Source: Streptomyces albofaciens JCM 4342 (lineage in GTDB: Bacteria; Actinomycetota; Actinomycetes; Streptomycetales; Streptomycetaceae). From it: a stretch of DNA of 64,000 nt. Shown here piece by piece: positions 6,654-14,791 of the stretch. The stretch is from positions 186,001 through 250,000 of the forward strand of contig NZ_PDCM01000001.1 of NCBI RefSeq assembly GCF_008634025.1, read 5' to 3'. Each line of letters opens with the position of its first letter. Positions within the stretch are counted from its first letter, which is position 1. The notes beneath the pieces were generated by a model. The model had not been told where the DNA came from. It did no database searches and worked only from the letters and a program-made list of their open reading frames with translations. Position numbers and translations under genes: made by a program.

Positions 6654-9341
6654 TCAATCGCGTCGTCCACCCGATGTCCCGCCTGCCGGGCGTCCGAAGA
6701 TGCCACCGTCGTCACCGCCTCCGGGTCCCCCCGTGCTCGGGTCGGGTGACGTGGTGGTACCGCCGGTGTCCCCGCCACCCGGCCGGCCGCCGGTCTGGCC
6801 ACCGTCGGTCGTGCCACCGTTGTGCCGGCATGCGAGGTCCCAGTCCGCGCAGGTGGTGGTCGGAGTGGGGCTCGCGGGCTCACTGGGCTTGACCGTCTTG
6901 GACGGTGTGGGCGTCGGGGAGCTCGGCGTCGGAGCGGACGGGGTGGGCTTCGGGGACGGGCTCATTCCGTCGCCATAGACCGTCTGACCGATCGGCGCGG
7001 GGTCCGGGAAGCGTTCGAGCTTCTGGCCCTTCATCGCCTGTGCCATGTAGTCCGCCCAGATGCGGGCCGGGAACGAGGCGCCGTGGACCTTCTTCTCGCC
7101 GCCCACGCCGTACATCTTCAGGAACTGCTGCTGCTTGGCCTGGTCGTCCACCCGCCACATGCCGATCGTGGTGGCCAGCTGCTTCGTGTACCCGGCGAAC
7201 CACGCCGACTTGTTGTCGTCGGTGGTGCCGGTCTTGCCGGCCGCCTCACGGCCGTCGGGCAGCTTCGCCGCCGTACCGGTGCCCTTCTCGATCACGGTCT
7301 TCAAAACGTCCGTGACGTTGTCCGCGACCGCCGCGCTGAAGCCCGTCTTGGGCTTGTCGGTGTGCTTGTACTCGGTCTTGCCGTCCTTCTCGATGCTCTC
7401 GACCGAGTACGGGTCGCTCTGCTGGCCGCTGGCGGCGAAGGTGGCGTACGCGCCGGCCAGCCGGATCGCGCTCGGCGCCGAGGTGCCCAGCGAGAAGGTC
7501 GGGGTGGTCTTCGCCATGCTCTGGTCGTCGCGCAGCCCCGCTGCGATGGCCGCTTCCTTCACCTTGTCACGGCCCACGTCCATGCCGAGCTGGATGAACG
7601 GTGTGTTCACCGAGAACTGCATGGCGGTACGCAGGGTGATCTTTCCGCGGTCCTCGTTGCCGTCGTTCGCCTGGTGCCACTCCTTGCCGTCCTTGTCGTG
7701 CCAGACGGTCCCGTCGTAGTTGAGCAGCTTCAGCTTGTTGTCGCCGTTGTAGATGCTGTTCGGCGAGACCCGCGTGCGCCGCTGGGGATTGTGCGGATCC
7801 CGTACGCCGTCGGTCATCGCCGCCGCCAGCACGAACGGCTTGAAGGTCGAACCGACCTGGACACCTGTGTAGTCGGCGTTGTTCGTATAGTGCTGGGTCG
7901 CGTCCTTGCCGCCGTAGATGGCGACGATCTTGCCGGTCTTGGGTTCGACCGAGGCGCCGCCGAACTGGATGTACTTGTCCACCTCGCGCTGGTCCGGCCT
8001 GATGTGCTCCTTGGTGACCTTGTCCACGGACTCGGCGAGTTCATTGACCTTCTTCTCGTCGAAGGTCGTGTGGATCTCGTAACCGCCCATCTTCAGCTTG
8101 GCGTCCGTGATGTTGGTGTTCGCCGTGATGTAGTTGTTCGCGAGGTCGACGAGGTAGCCCTTCTGGCCGCGGAGGTCCATGGCCTTCTTGGGCTTCCGGG
8201 GCATCGGGAATTCCTTGATCTGGTCCCGCTCCGCCTTGGTCATCCGCCCGACCTCGACCTCGCGGTCCAGCGTCCACTTCCAGCGGTTCTCGGCCCGCTT
8301 GAGGTTCGCGCCCTTGGTCTCCGTCGTGATGTACGGGTCGTAGAGGTTGGGGCCGTTGAGCAGCGCGGCCATGAAGGCGCTCTCGCTCGGCGTGAGCTTG
8401 TCGCAGTCCTTGCCGTAGTACGCCCGGGACGCCGCCTGGATGCCGTACGCACCGCGCCCGTAATACGCGGTGTTGAGGTAGCCGGCCAGGATGGTGTCCT
8501 TCTTCACCTGGATGCCCACCTTCACCGAGATGAACAGCTCGGTGACCTTGCGCTTGAGCGTCTGCGACTGATCGAGGTACGTGTTCTTCACGTACTGCTG
8601 GGTGATGGTCGAGCCACTCTGGGTCTCGCCGCCCTTGGCCATGTTGAAGATGGCACGCGCGATGCCCATCGGGTCGACGCCCGAGTCCTGATAGAACGAG
8701 GCGTTCTCCGCAGAGATCACCGCGTTCTGCATGGTCTTGGGGATCGAGTCGATCGGCACGATCTGGCGGTTGAGCTCGCCACCGCCGGCGACGACCATCG
8801 GCTTGCCGTTGGACCAGTAGTAGACGTTCTTCTGCAGCTGCGACGCCTTCTGCACGTCCGGGATGTCCACGTACGCGAGTGCGAGACCTGCCGCGCCGAC
8901 GAGCAGCGCCATGAAGCCGATGCAGGTGGTGAGGACCTGCTTCCACGAGGGCACGAAGCGGCGCCAGCCGATCTTGCCGGACCGCGGATAGTCGATGAGC
9001 CGCTTCTTGCCGGGGTTGCCCGCTCCCCGGCCCCGCCCGCGACCGCCTTCGCCACCACCGCCGCCGGTGCGCCGACCACCACCACGGCCGCCATGGCCAC
9101 TGCCCGAGGCCATCGCGGCCGTATCGGAAGCGCGCCGCCGACCACCGCGTTGCGCGGCCCGCCGCGCCTCTGCTCTGCCGCCGGCCGGCCGTTCCTGCCC
9201 GTACGCCCCGGAGTCGGGAGCCGGGCCGGGGGCGGAGCCACGGGAGGGCGCCGCACGGCGCCCCGATTGCTGTGCGGCTCGTCGGGCCGCTGCACGTCCG
9301 CCGCCCTGTGGCTGGGGCGGTTTGCGACGGTGCTCGCTCAT
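6654..9341 (-). CDS. ponA: Bifunctional class A penicillin-binding protein
   Basis: 895 residues. Residues 1-130 are a basic Gly/Arg-rich cytoplasmic region, and 136-158 form the membrane anchor. The GT51 transglycosylase domain (about 180-360) carries catalytic Glu in ISAENASFY (E211) and GSTITQQ. The transpeptidase domain has STFK (497-500), SVN (576-578) and KTGT (702-705), a complete active set. The C-terminal ~110 residues are Pro/Ser/Thr- then Gly-rich, low complexity. It polymerises and cross-links peptidoglycan outside the membrane. Position next to the ino1-padR genes and a GT87 gene matches ponA1 of mycobacteria; the symbol is by synteny. Confidence 0.95.
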   Translation of the reverse strand: MSEHRRKPPQPQGGGRAAARRAAQQSGRRAAPSRGSAPGPAPDSGAYGQERPAGGRAEARRAAQRGGRRRASDTAAMASGSGHGGRGGGRRTGGGGGEGGRGRGRGAGNPGKKRLIDYPRSGKIGWRRFVPSWKQVLTTCIGFMALLVGAAGLALAYVDIPDVQKASQLQKNVYYWSNGKPMVVAGGGELNRQIVPIDSIPKTMQNAVISAENASFYQDSGVDPMGIARAIFNMAKGGETQSGSTITQQYVKNTYLDQSQTLKRKVTELFISVKVGIQVKKDTILAGYLNTAYYGRGAYGIQAASRAYYGKDCDKLTPSESAFMAALLNGPNLYDPYITTETKGANLKRAENRWKWTLDREVEVGRMTKAERDQIKEFPMPRKPKKAMDLRGQKGYLVDLANNYITANTNITDAKLKMGGYEIHTTFDEKKVNELAESVDKVTKEHIRPDQREVDKYIQFGGASVEPKTGKIVAIYGGKDATQHYTNNADYTGVQVGSTFKPFVLAAAMTDGVRDPHNPQRRTRVSPNSIYNGDNKLKLLNYDGTVWHDKDGKEWHQANDGNEDRGKITLRTAMQFSVNTPFIQLGMDVGRDKVKEAAIAAGLRDDQSMAKTTPTFSLGTSAPSAIRLAGAYATFAASGQQSDPYSVESIEKDGKTEYKHTDKPKTGFSAAVADNVTDVLKTVIEKGTGTAAKLPDGREAAGKTGTTDDNKSAWFAGYTKQLATTIGMWRVDDQAKQQQFLKMYGVGGEKKVHGASFPARIWADYMAQAMKGQKLERFPDPAPIGQTVYGDGMSPSPKPTPSAPTPSSPTPTPSKTVKPSEPASPTPTTTCADWDLACRHNGGTTDGGQTGGRPGGGDTGGTTTSPDPSTGGPGGGDDGGIFGRPAGGTSGGRRD

Positions 9342-9706
9342 GGAACGAATACTCCTCGGGCAGGCGCGCTATCTATCTCGTCGCCTGAAGGCGGCAGTTG
9401 GCTTCAGGTCCCCCCGACGTACGGCACCCATATGGCTCATGGGGTCGCACTACACCGAGGACGGGGACGTCCCCTGTCGCCCCACGGTTCCCGGCAGTCT
9501 GCATGCCGCACAGACTACGCACGGCCAAAACCTGCTCACTGTTGAAATTCACTCCAAATCCGTCAGGTTGGTGAGACCGAAACAGTGATGTGACGGCGCT
9601 CACCGTCATCCCTCTTGCCGCTCCCGTGGGCCCGACCTATCGTCTGGATGTATCGAATCGATACATCAGCTCGGCATAAAGAACGCACGAGGACAAGGAG
9701 GCGGGC
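9342..9706. other. Divergent intergenic region, ponA and padR promoters
   Basis: 365 bp without a credible gene. It holds the padR operator (listed separately) and an AT-richer stretch around 9530-9590. No clear -10/-35 pair was identified for ponA. Confidence 0.6.
9647..9667. promoter_or_regulatory. Probable PadR-family operator upstream of padR-ino1
   Basis: Perfect 9-bp inverted repeat GATGTATCG-AAT-CGATACATC (9647-9655, 9659-9667), containing the ATGT...ACAT half-sites usual for PadR proteins. It lies 40 bp upstream of the padR start, where it would overlap or abut the promoter. Autoregulation is inferred. Confidence 0.7.
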
Positions 9707-10384
9707 ATGAGCAGGCGGTCCGGCATCCTTGAGTTCGCCGTCCTCGGACTGCTCCGCGAGTCCCCCATGCACGGCTACGAGCTGCGCAAACGGCTCAACA
9801 CGTCGCTGGGGGTCTTCCGTGCGTTCAGCTACGGCACCCTCTACCCCTGCCTGAAGGCGCTGGTCGCGAACGGCTGGCTGACCGAGGAGACGGGCGGTGA
9901 TCCGGAGACCGCGCCCACGTCCCTCACGGGGCGCCGGGCGAAGATCGTCTACCGGCTGACACCGGAGGGGAAGAGCCACTTCGAGGAGCTGCTCGCCCAC
10001 TCGGGCCCGGACGCGTGGGAGGACGAGCACTTCGGCGTCCGCTTCGCCTTCTTCGGGCAGACCTCGCGCGACGTACGGATGCGGGTGCTGGAAGGCCGCC
10101 GCAGCCGCTTGGAGGAGCGCCTCGAAAAGATGCGCACATCCCTGGCACGTTCGCGCGAGCGGCTGGACGACTACACCCTCGAACTGCAGCGGCACGGCAT
10201 GGAGTCCGTGGAGCGCGAGGTCCGGTGGCTCAACGAGCTGATCGAGAGCGAACGCGCCGGACGTGATCAACGCGCCGTGGACCCCGCTGAGCGGAACCAG
10301 AAGGACACGTCAGGAGATACGGGCGGCCTGCCCCGGCGTCGGGGTGGTTCCCGGCCGGATCCGTCCGATGACACCACCACATGA
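9707..10384 (+). CDS. PadR-family transcriptional regulator
   Basis: 225 residues with an AAGGAGG ribosome-binding site upstream. The N-terminal winged helix shows the PadR pattern: [24 protein letters not shown], then [17 protein letters not shown] and [17 protein letters not shown]. The C-terminal half (about 115-185) is helical, a dimerisation segment, followed by a disordered charged tail. The inositol-phosphate synthase gene follows 47 bp downstream on the same strand, and the palindrome upstream probably controls both. The same regulator-ino1 pairing exists in mycobacteria. Ligand unknown. Confidence 0.92.
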   Translation: MSRRSGILEFAVLGLLRESPMHGYELRKRLNTSLGVFRAFSYGTLYPCLKALVANGWLTEETGGDPETAPTSLTGRRAKIVYRLTPEGKSHFEELLAHSGPDAWEDEHFGVRFAFFGQTSRDVRMRVLEGRRSRLEERLEKMRTSLARSRERLDDYTLELQRHGMESVEREVRWLNELIESERAGRDQRAVDPAERNQKDTSGDTGGLPRRRGGSRPDPSDDTTT

Positions 10385-10431
10385 GGCTCCGCAGTCCGCG
10401 GGGCTTGTCGAGAACACAGGGAGCAACCGGA

Positions 10432-11514
10432 ATGGGTTCGGTTCGCGTAGCCATCGCCGGCGTGGGCAACTGCGCCGCCTCGCTGGTGCAAGGCGTCGAG
10501 TACTACAAGGACGCAGACCCGAACAGCCGCGTGCCCGGCCTGATGCACGTGCAGTTCGGCGACTACCACGTGCGTGACATCGAGTTCGTGGCCGCTTTCG
10601 ACGTCGACGCCAAGAAGGTCGGCCTCGACCTGGCGGACGCCATCGGTGCCAGCGAGAACAACACCATCAAGATCTGCGACGTGCCGAACTCCGGTGTGAC
10701 CGTGCAGCGCGGCCACACCCTCGACGGTCTGGGCAAGTACTACCGCCAGACCATCGAGGAGTCCGACGAGGCGCCGGTGGACATCGTCCAGGTACTCAAG
10801 GACAAGCAGGTCGACGTCCTGGTGTGCTACCTGCCCGTCGGCTCCGAGGACGCCGCGAAGTTCTACGCCCAGTGCGCCATCGACGCCAAGGTCGCCTTCG
10901 TCAACGCCCTGCCGGTCTTCATCGCGGGGACCAAGGAATGGGCGGACAAGTTCACCGAGGCCGGCGTGCCGATCGTCGGTGACGACATCAAGTCGCAGGT
11001 GGGCGCCACCATCACGCACCGCGTGATGGCCAAGCTCTTCGAGGACCGGGGCGTCGTCCTGGACCGCACGATGCAGCTGAACGTCGGCGGCAACATGGAC
11101 TTCAAGAACATGCTGGAGCGCGAGCGCCTGGAGTCCAAGAAGATCTCCAAGACCCAGGCCGTCACCTCGCAGATCCGCGACCGCGAGCTGGGCGAGGACA
11201 ACGTCCACATCGGCCCGTCGGACTTCGTCGCCTGGCTGGACGACCGCAAGTGGGCCTACGTGCGTCTGGAGGGCCGTGCCTTCGGCGACGTCCCGCTGAA
11301 CCTGGAGTACAAGCTGGAGGTCTGGGACTCCCCGAACTCCGCGGGTGTCATCATCGACGCCCTGCGCGCCGCGAAGATCGCCAAGGACCGCGGCATCGGC
11401 GGCCCGGTGCTCTCCGCATCCTCGTACTTCATGAAGTCGCCGCCGGTGCAGTACTTCGACGACGAGGCGCACGCGAACGTCGAGAAGTTCATCAAGGGTG
11501 AGGTCGAGCGCTGA
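10432..11514 (+). CDS. ino1: Inositol-3-phosphate synthase
   Basis: 360 residues from ATG 10432, preceded by CAGGGAGC. The enzyme converts glucose-6-phosphate to L-myo-inositol-1-phosphate with NAD. The Rossmann motif [16 protein letters not shown] is at the N-terminus. The catalytic-domain signatures [27 protein letters not shown] and [18 protein letters not shown] are present. The length fits the compact actinobacterial class. The product feeds phosphatidylinositol and, in actinomycetes, mycothiol synthesis, so PadR control may link it to membrane or redox state (inference). A terminator follows at 11539. Confidence 0.95.
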   Translation: MGSVRVAIAGVGNCAASLVQGVEYYKDADPNSRVPGLMHVQFGDYHVRDIEFVAAFDVDAKKVGLDLADAIGASENNTIKICDVPNSGVTVQRGHTLDGLGKYYRQTIEESDEAPVDIVQVLKDKQVDVLVCYLPVGSEDAAKFYAQCAIDAKVAFVNALPVFIAGTKEWADKFTEAGVPIVGDDIKSQVGATITHRVMAKLFEDRGVVLDRTMQLNVGGNMDFKNMLERERLESKKISKTQAVTSQIRDRELGEDNVHIGPSDFVAWLDDRKWAYVRLEGRAFGDVPLNLEYKLEVWDSPNSAGVIIDALRAAKIAKDRGIGGPVLSASSYFMKSPPVQYFDDEAHANVEKFIKGEVER

Positions 11515-11538
11515 GCACCGCGCCGTCCGCCTAGCCCG

Positions 11539-11568
11539 CAGGCCCCCGGAATTCCGTCCGGGGGCCTG
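11539..11568 (+). terminator. Terminator after ino1
   Basis: 12-bp inverted repeat (CAGGCCCCCGGA 11539-11550, TCCGGGGGCCTG 11557-11568), 6-nt loop. It ends only 23 bp before the next start codon. Confidence 0.8.
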
Positions 11569-11591
11569 TGCGCTGTGTGAGGCTGGGTCAC

Positions 11592-12851
11592 ATGCCCGTT
11601 GTGCGTGACCTCCGCGTACTGCTCCAGCTGCGCGACTTCCGCTCCCTGCTGGCCGTACGGCTCCTCTCACAGGCCGCCGACGGTGTCTACCAGGTCGCGC
11701 TCGCCACGTACGTCGTCTTCTCGCCCGAGAAACAGGCATCTCCCGCGGCCATCGCTTCCGCCATGGCGGTCCTGCTGCTCCCGTACTCGCTGCTCGGCCC
11801 CTTCGCGGGTGTCCTCCTCGACCGGTGGCGCCGTCGGCAGGTTCTGCTGTACGGCAACCTGCTGCGCACCGTGCTCGCCGTCGGCACCGCGGCCCTGATC
11901 ACCGCGCGAGCTTCCGACTGGCTCTTCTACACCTCCGCGCTCTCCGTCATGGCCGTCAACCGCTTCGTGCTGGCCGGGCTCTCGGCCGCCCTGCCGCGTG
12001 TGGTCGTCGGTACGGAACAGCTGGTCGTGGCCAACTCCCTGTCCCCGACCGCCGGCACGCTCGCGACGACCGCGGGCGGTGGGCTCGCCTTCGCCGTCCG
12101 GCTGGCCGGGGCCCAGTCGAACACGGCCATCGTGCTGCTGGCCGCCGCCCTCTACCTGTGCGCCGCCGGTGTCTCGCTGCGCATGGGCCCGGGGCTGCTG
12201 GGGCCAGACCCTTCCCAGCTCCAACCTCGTATCGGCGCGGCACTGCTGAGCACCACACGGGGCTTGGTGTCCGGGCTGCGCCACCTCGTGGAGCGGCGTA
12301 CCGCCGCGGCGGCACTGGCGGCGATGACCGCGCTGCGCTTCTGCTACGGGGCGCTGACCGTGACGGTGCTGATGCTGTGCCGATACGCATGGTCCGACAG
12401 CGAGTCGGGTGGGCTGGCGCTCCTCGGGATCGCCGTCGGCGTATCGGGCGCGGGCTTCTTCACCGCCGCCGTCATCACGCCGTCGGCCGTGGGCAGGTAC
12501 ACGCCCCTGGTCTGGATGGCCTGCTGTGCGGGACTGTCGGCGGTACTGACACCGGCCTTGGGACTGTCCTTCGCCTACGTGCCGCTACTGATCGCCGCCT
12601 TCGTCCTCGGCCTCAGCACCCAGGCGGCCAAGATCTCCACGGACACGGTGGTGCAGTCGTCCGTGGACGATGCCTTCCGCGGCCGTGTCTTCGCGGTCTA
12701 CGACATGCTCTTCAACGTCGCCTACGTCGGTGCCGCTGCCGTGGCGGCGCTGATGCTGCCGCCGGACGGCAGGTCCAGCGTCCTCGTCGTCACCGTGGCT
12801 CTGCTCTACGCGACAACCGCGGTGTCGCTGACCCGCTTTGTACGGCGCTAG
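11592..12851 (+). CDS. Major facilitator superfamily transporter
   Basis: 419 residues with about 12 hydrophobic spans. The loop between spans 2 and 3 holds GPFAGVLLDRWRRRQVL, the MFS motif A type (G-x-L-x-D-R-x-x-R-R). The start is uncertain: ATG 11592 gives a normal amphipathic N-terminus, while upstream codons would run into the ino1 terminator. No clear Shine-Dalgarno. Substrate cannot be inferred. It converges on cca across a gap holding two parS sites. Confidence 0.85.
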   Translation: MPVVRDLRVLLQLRDFRSLLAVRLLSQAADGVYQVALATYVVFSPEKQASPAAIASAMAVLLLPYSLLGPFAGVLLDRWRRRQVLLYGNLLRTVLAVGTAALITARASDWLFYTSALSVMAVNRFVLAGLSAALPRVVVGTEQLVVANSLSPTAGTLATTAGGGLAFAVRLAGAQSNTAIVLLAAALYLCAAGVSLRMGPGLLGPDPSQLQPRIGAALLSTTRGLVSGLRHLVERRTAAAALAAMTALRFCYGALTVTVLMLCRYAWSDSESGGLALLGIAVGVSGAGFFTAAVITPSAVGRYTPLVWMACCAGLSAVLTPALGLSFAYVPLLIAAFVLGLSTQAAKISTDTVVQSSVDDAFRGRVFAVYDMLFNVAYVGAAAVAALMLPPDGRSSVLVVTVALLYATTAVSLTRFVRR

Positions 12852-13052
12852 TCGCCCGAGCCCGGCCCTGGGGCGCCCCAGTGGCGACAGGATCACCTCG
12901 CGCCCCGTCACATTCGAGGTGCATGGCAACAGCACCGACGAGAAGCTGTGCGACCTGACGGAGTACAACGCCTACTCGGATGTCACCGGCCGCCCACACC
13001 GCAGCAGGGGCGCGCTCGGCCTCGAAGGCAGCAAGAAGGGGAGACGACCCTC

Positions 13053-13066
13053 GTTTCACGTGAAAC
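13053..13066. promoter_or_regulatory. parS site
   Basis: Exact GTTTCACGTGAAAC between the convergent MFS and cca genes; first of a pair. Confidence 0.9.
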
Positions 13067-13086
13067 ACGACAGCGCCCACCATCGT

Positions 13087-13100
13087 GTTTCACGTGAAAC
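13087..13100. promoter_or_regulatory. parS site
   Basis: Exact GTTTCACGTGAAAC, 34 bp (start to start) from the previous site and 6 bp beyond the cca stop codon. Confidence 0.9.
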
Positions 13101-13106
13101 AACGAC

Positions 13107-14582
13107 TCACTGCTGCGCGGCCCACCACTCCCGCAGAGCGGCGACGGCCTCTTCCCGCTCCATCGGGCCGTTCTCCAGTCGCAGTTCGAGCAGGTGCTTG
13201 TACGCCTTACCGACCTCCGGGCCGGGCGCGATGTCGAGGACCTGCATGATGTCGTTGCCGTTCAGATCCGGCCGGATCGAGTCCAGCTCCTCCTGCTCCT
13301 GCAGCCGCGCGATGCGCTCCTCCAGCCCGTCATAGGCACGGGAGAGGGCGTTGGCCTTGCGCTTGTTGCGGGTGGTGCAGTCCGAACGCGTCAACTTGTG
13401 CAGGCGCTGCAACTGCGGGCCGGCGTCCCGCACATACCGGCGGACCGCCGAGTCGGTCCACTCGCCCGTGCCGTAGCCATGGAAGCGAAGGTGCAGCTCC
13501 ACCAGCCGCGAGACGTCCTTGACCAGGTCGTTGGAGTACTTCAGCGCGGTCATCCGCTTCTTGGTCATCTTCGCTCCCACCACCTCGTGGTGGTGGAAGG
13601 AGACCCGGCCGTCGCTCTCGAAACGGCGCGTCCTGGGCTTGCCGATGTCGTGCAGCAGCGCCGCCAGCCGCAGCACCAGGTCGGGACCGTCCTCTTCGAG
13701 GTCGATGGCCTGCTCAAGCACCGTGAGCGAGTGCTCGTAGACGTCCTTGTGACGGTGATGTTCGTCACGTTCCAGACGCAGCGCGGGCAGCTCCGGCAGC
13801 ACCCGGTCGGCGAGTCCGGTGTCGACCAGCAGCTTGAGGCCCTTGCGCGGGTGGGCGCCGAGAAGCAGCTTGTTCAGCTCGTCCCGCACCCGCTCGGCGG
13901 AGACGATGTCGATGCGCTCGGCCATGGCCTTCATCGCGGAGACGACGTCGTCGGCCACCTCGAAGTCCAGCTGGGCGGCGAACCGGGCGGCTCGCATCAT
14001 CCGCAGCGGGTCGTCGGAGAAGGACTCCTCCGGCGTTCCCGGCGTCCGCAGGACACGGGCCGCCAGGTCCTCCAGGCCGCTGTGCGGGTCGATGAACTCC
14101 TTCTGCGGCAGTGCCACCGCCATCGCGTTCACCGTGAAGTCCCGGCGCACCAGGTCCTGCTCGATGGAGTCGCCGTAGGACACCTCGGGCTTGCGCGAGG
14201 TCCGGTCGTACGCCTCGGAGCGGTAGGTGGTGACCTCGATGTCGAACGAGTCCTTCTTGCAGCCGACGGTGCCGAAGGCGATGCCGACCTCCCACACCGC
14301 GTCCGCCCACGGTCGGACGATCTTCAGTACGTCCTCGGGGCGGGCATCGGTGGTGAAGTCGAGGTCGTTGCCGAGCCGGCCGAGCAGGGCATCCCGTACC
14401 GAGCCGCCGACCAGGGCAAGCGTGAACCCGGCCTCCTGGAAACGGCGGGCCAGATCGTCCGCGACGGGGGACACCCGCAACAGTTCTCCGACGGCACGGC
14501 GCTGGACCTGGTTCAGCGCGTCCGTCGACTGCGGGGTCCGCTCGGGCTGCGGGGCGGGGAAGTCATTGTTGGCGTTCGGCAC
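13107..14582 (-). CDS. cca: CCA tRNA nucleotidyltransferase with HD domain
   Basis: About 491 residues from GTG 14582. The class II nucleotidyltransferase core has GGSVRDALLGR and the DLDFTTDA metal-binding aspartates, then RRDFTVNAMA and the DPLRMMRAARFAAQL segment that recognises nucleotides. An HD phosphohydrolase domain follows (LLHDIGKP, with FHHHEVVGA). The enzyme adds or repairs the 3' CCA of tRNAs. Relevant locally: tRNA-Ala in this window lacks an encoded CCA. The start is uncertain: the open frame reaches 14750, but the first ~55 residues are Arg/Pro-rich and unlike the family; GTG 14582 lacks a visible Shine-Dalgarno. Confidence 0.92.
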   Translation of the reverse strand: MPNANNDFPAPQPERTPQSTDALNQVQRRAVGELLRVSPVADDLARRFQEAGFTLALVGGSVRDALLGRLGNDLDFTTDARPEDVLKIVRPWADAVWEVGIAFGTVGCKKDSFDIEVTTYRSEAYDRTSRKPEVSYGDSIEQDLVRRDFTVNAMAVALPQKEFIDPHSGLEDLAARVLRTPGTPEESFSDDPLRMMRAARFAAQLDFEVADDVVSAMKAMAERIDIVSAERVRDELNKLLLGAHPRKGLKLLVDTGLADRVLPELPALRLERDEHHRHKDVYEHSLTVLEQAIDLEEDGPDLVLRLAALLHDIGKPRTRRFESDGRVSFHHHEVVGAKMTKKRMTALKYSNDLVKDVSRLVELHLRFHGYGTGEWTDSAVRRYVRDAGPQLQRLHKLTRSDCTTRNKRKANALSRAYDGLEERIARLQEQEELDSIRPDLNGNDIMQVLDIAPGPEVGKAYKHLLELRLENGPMEREEAVAALREWWAAQQ

Positions 14583-14791
14583 AACAGAACAGGGTACGTG
14601 GCCGCGTCGCGCGCGGCGTCCCGTCGGCGGCGGCGCCGCGCAGCGCGGGAAAAGGGGCCAAGCTCCCCACCCGCCCGACCGCCGAGCGATCTTGTGGACC
14701 GGTCCCCAGCACTTCCCCCCAGCGGGTCTCGTTACCATGCGTGGACGCACATTCCGACGACCACTGACGACGACGAGGGACGGGCGAACGC

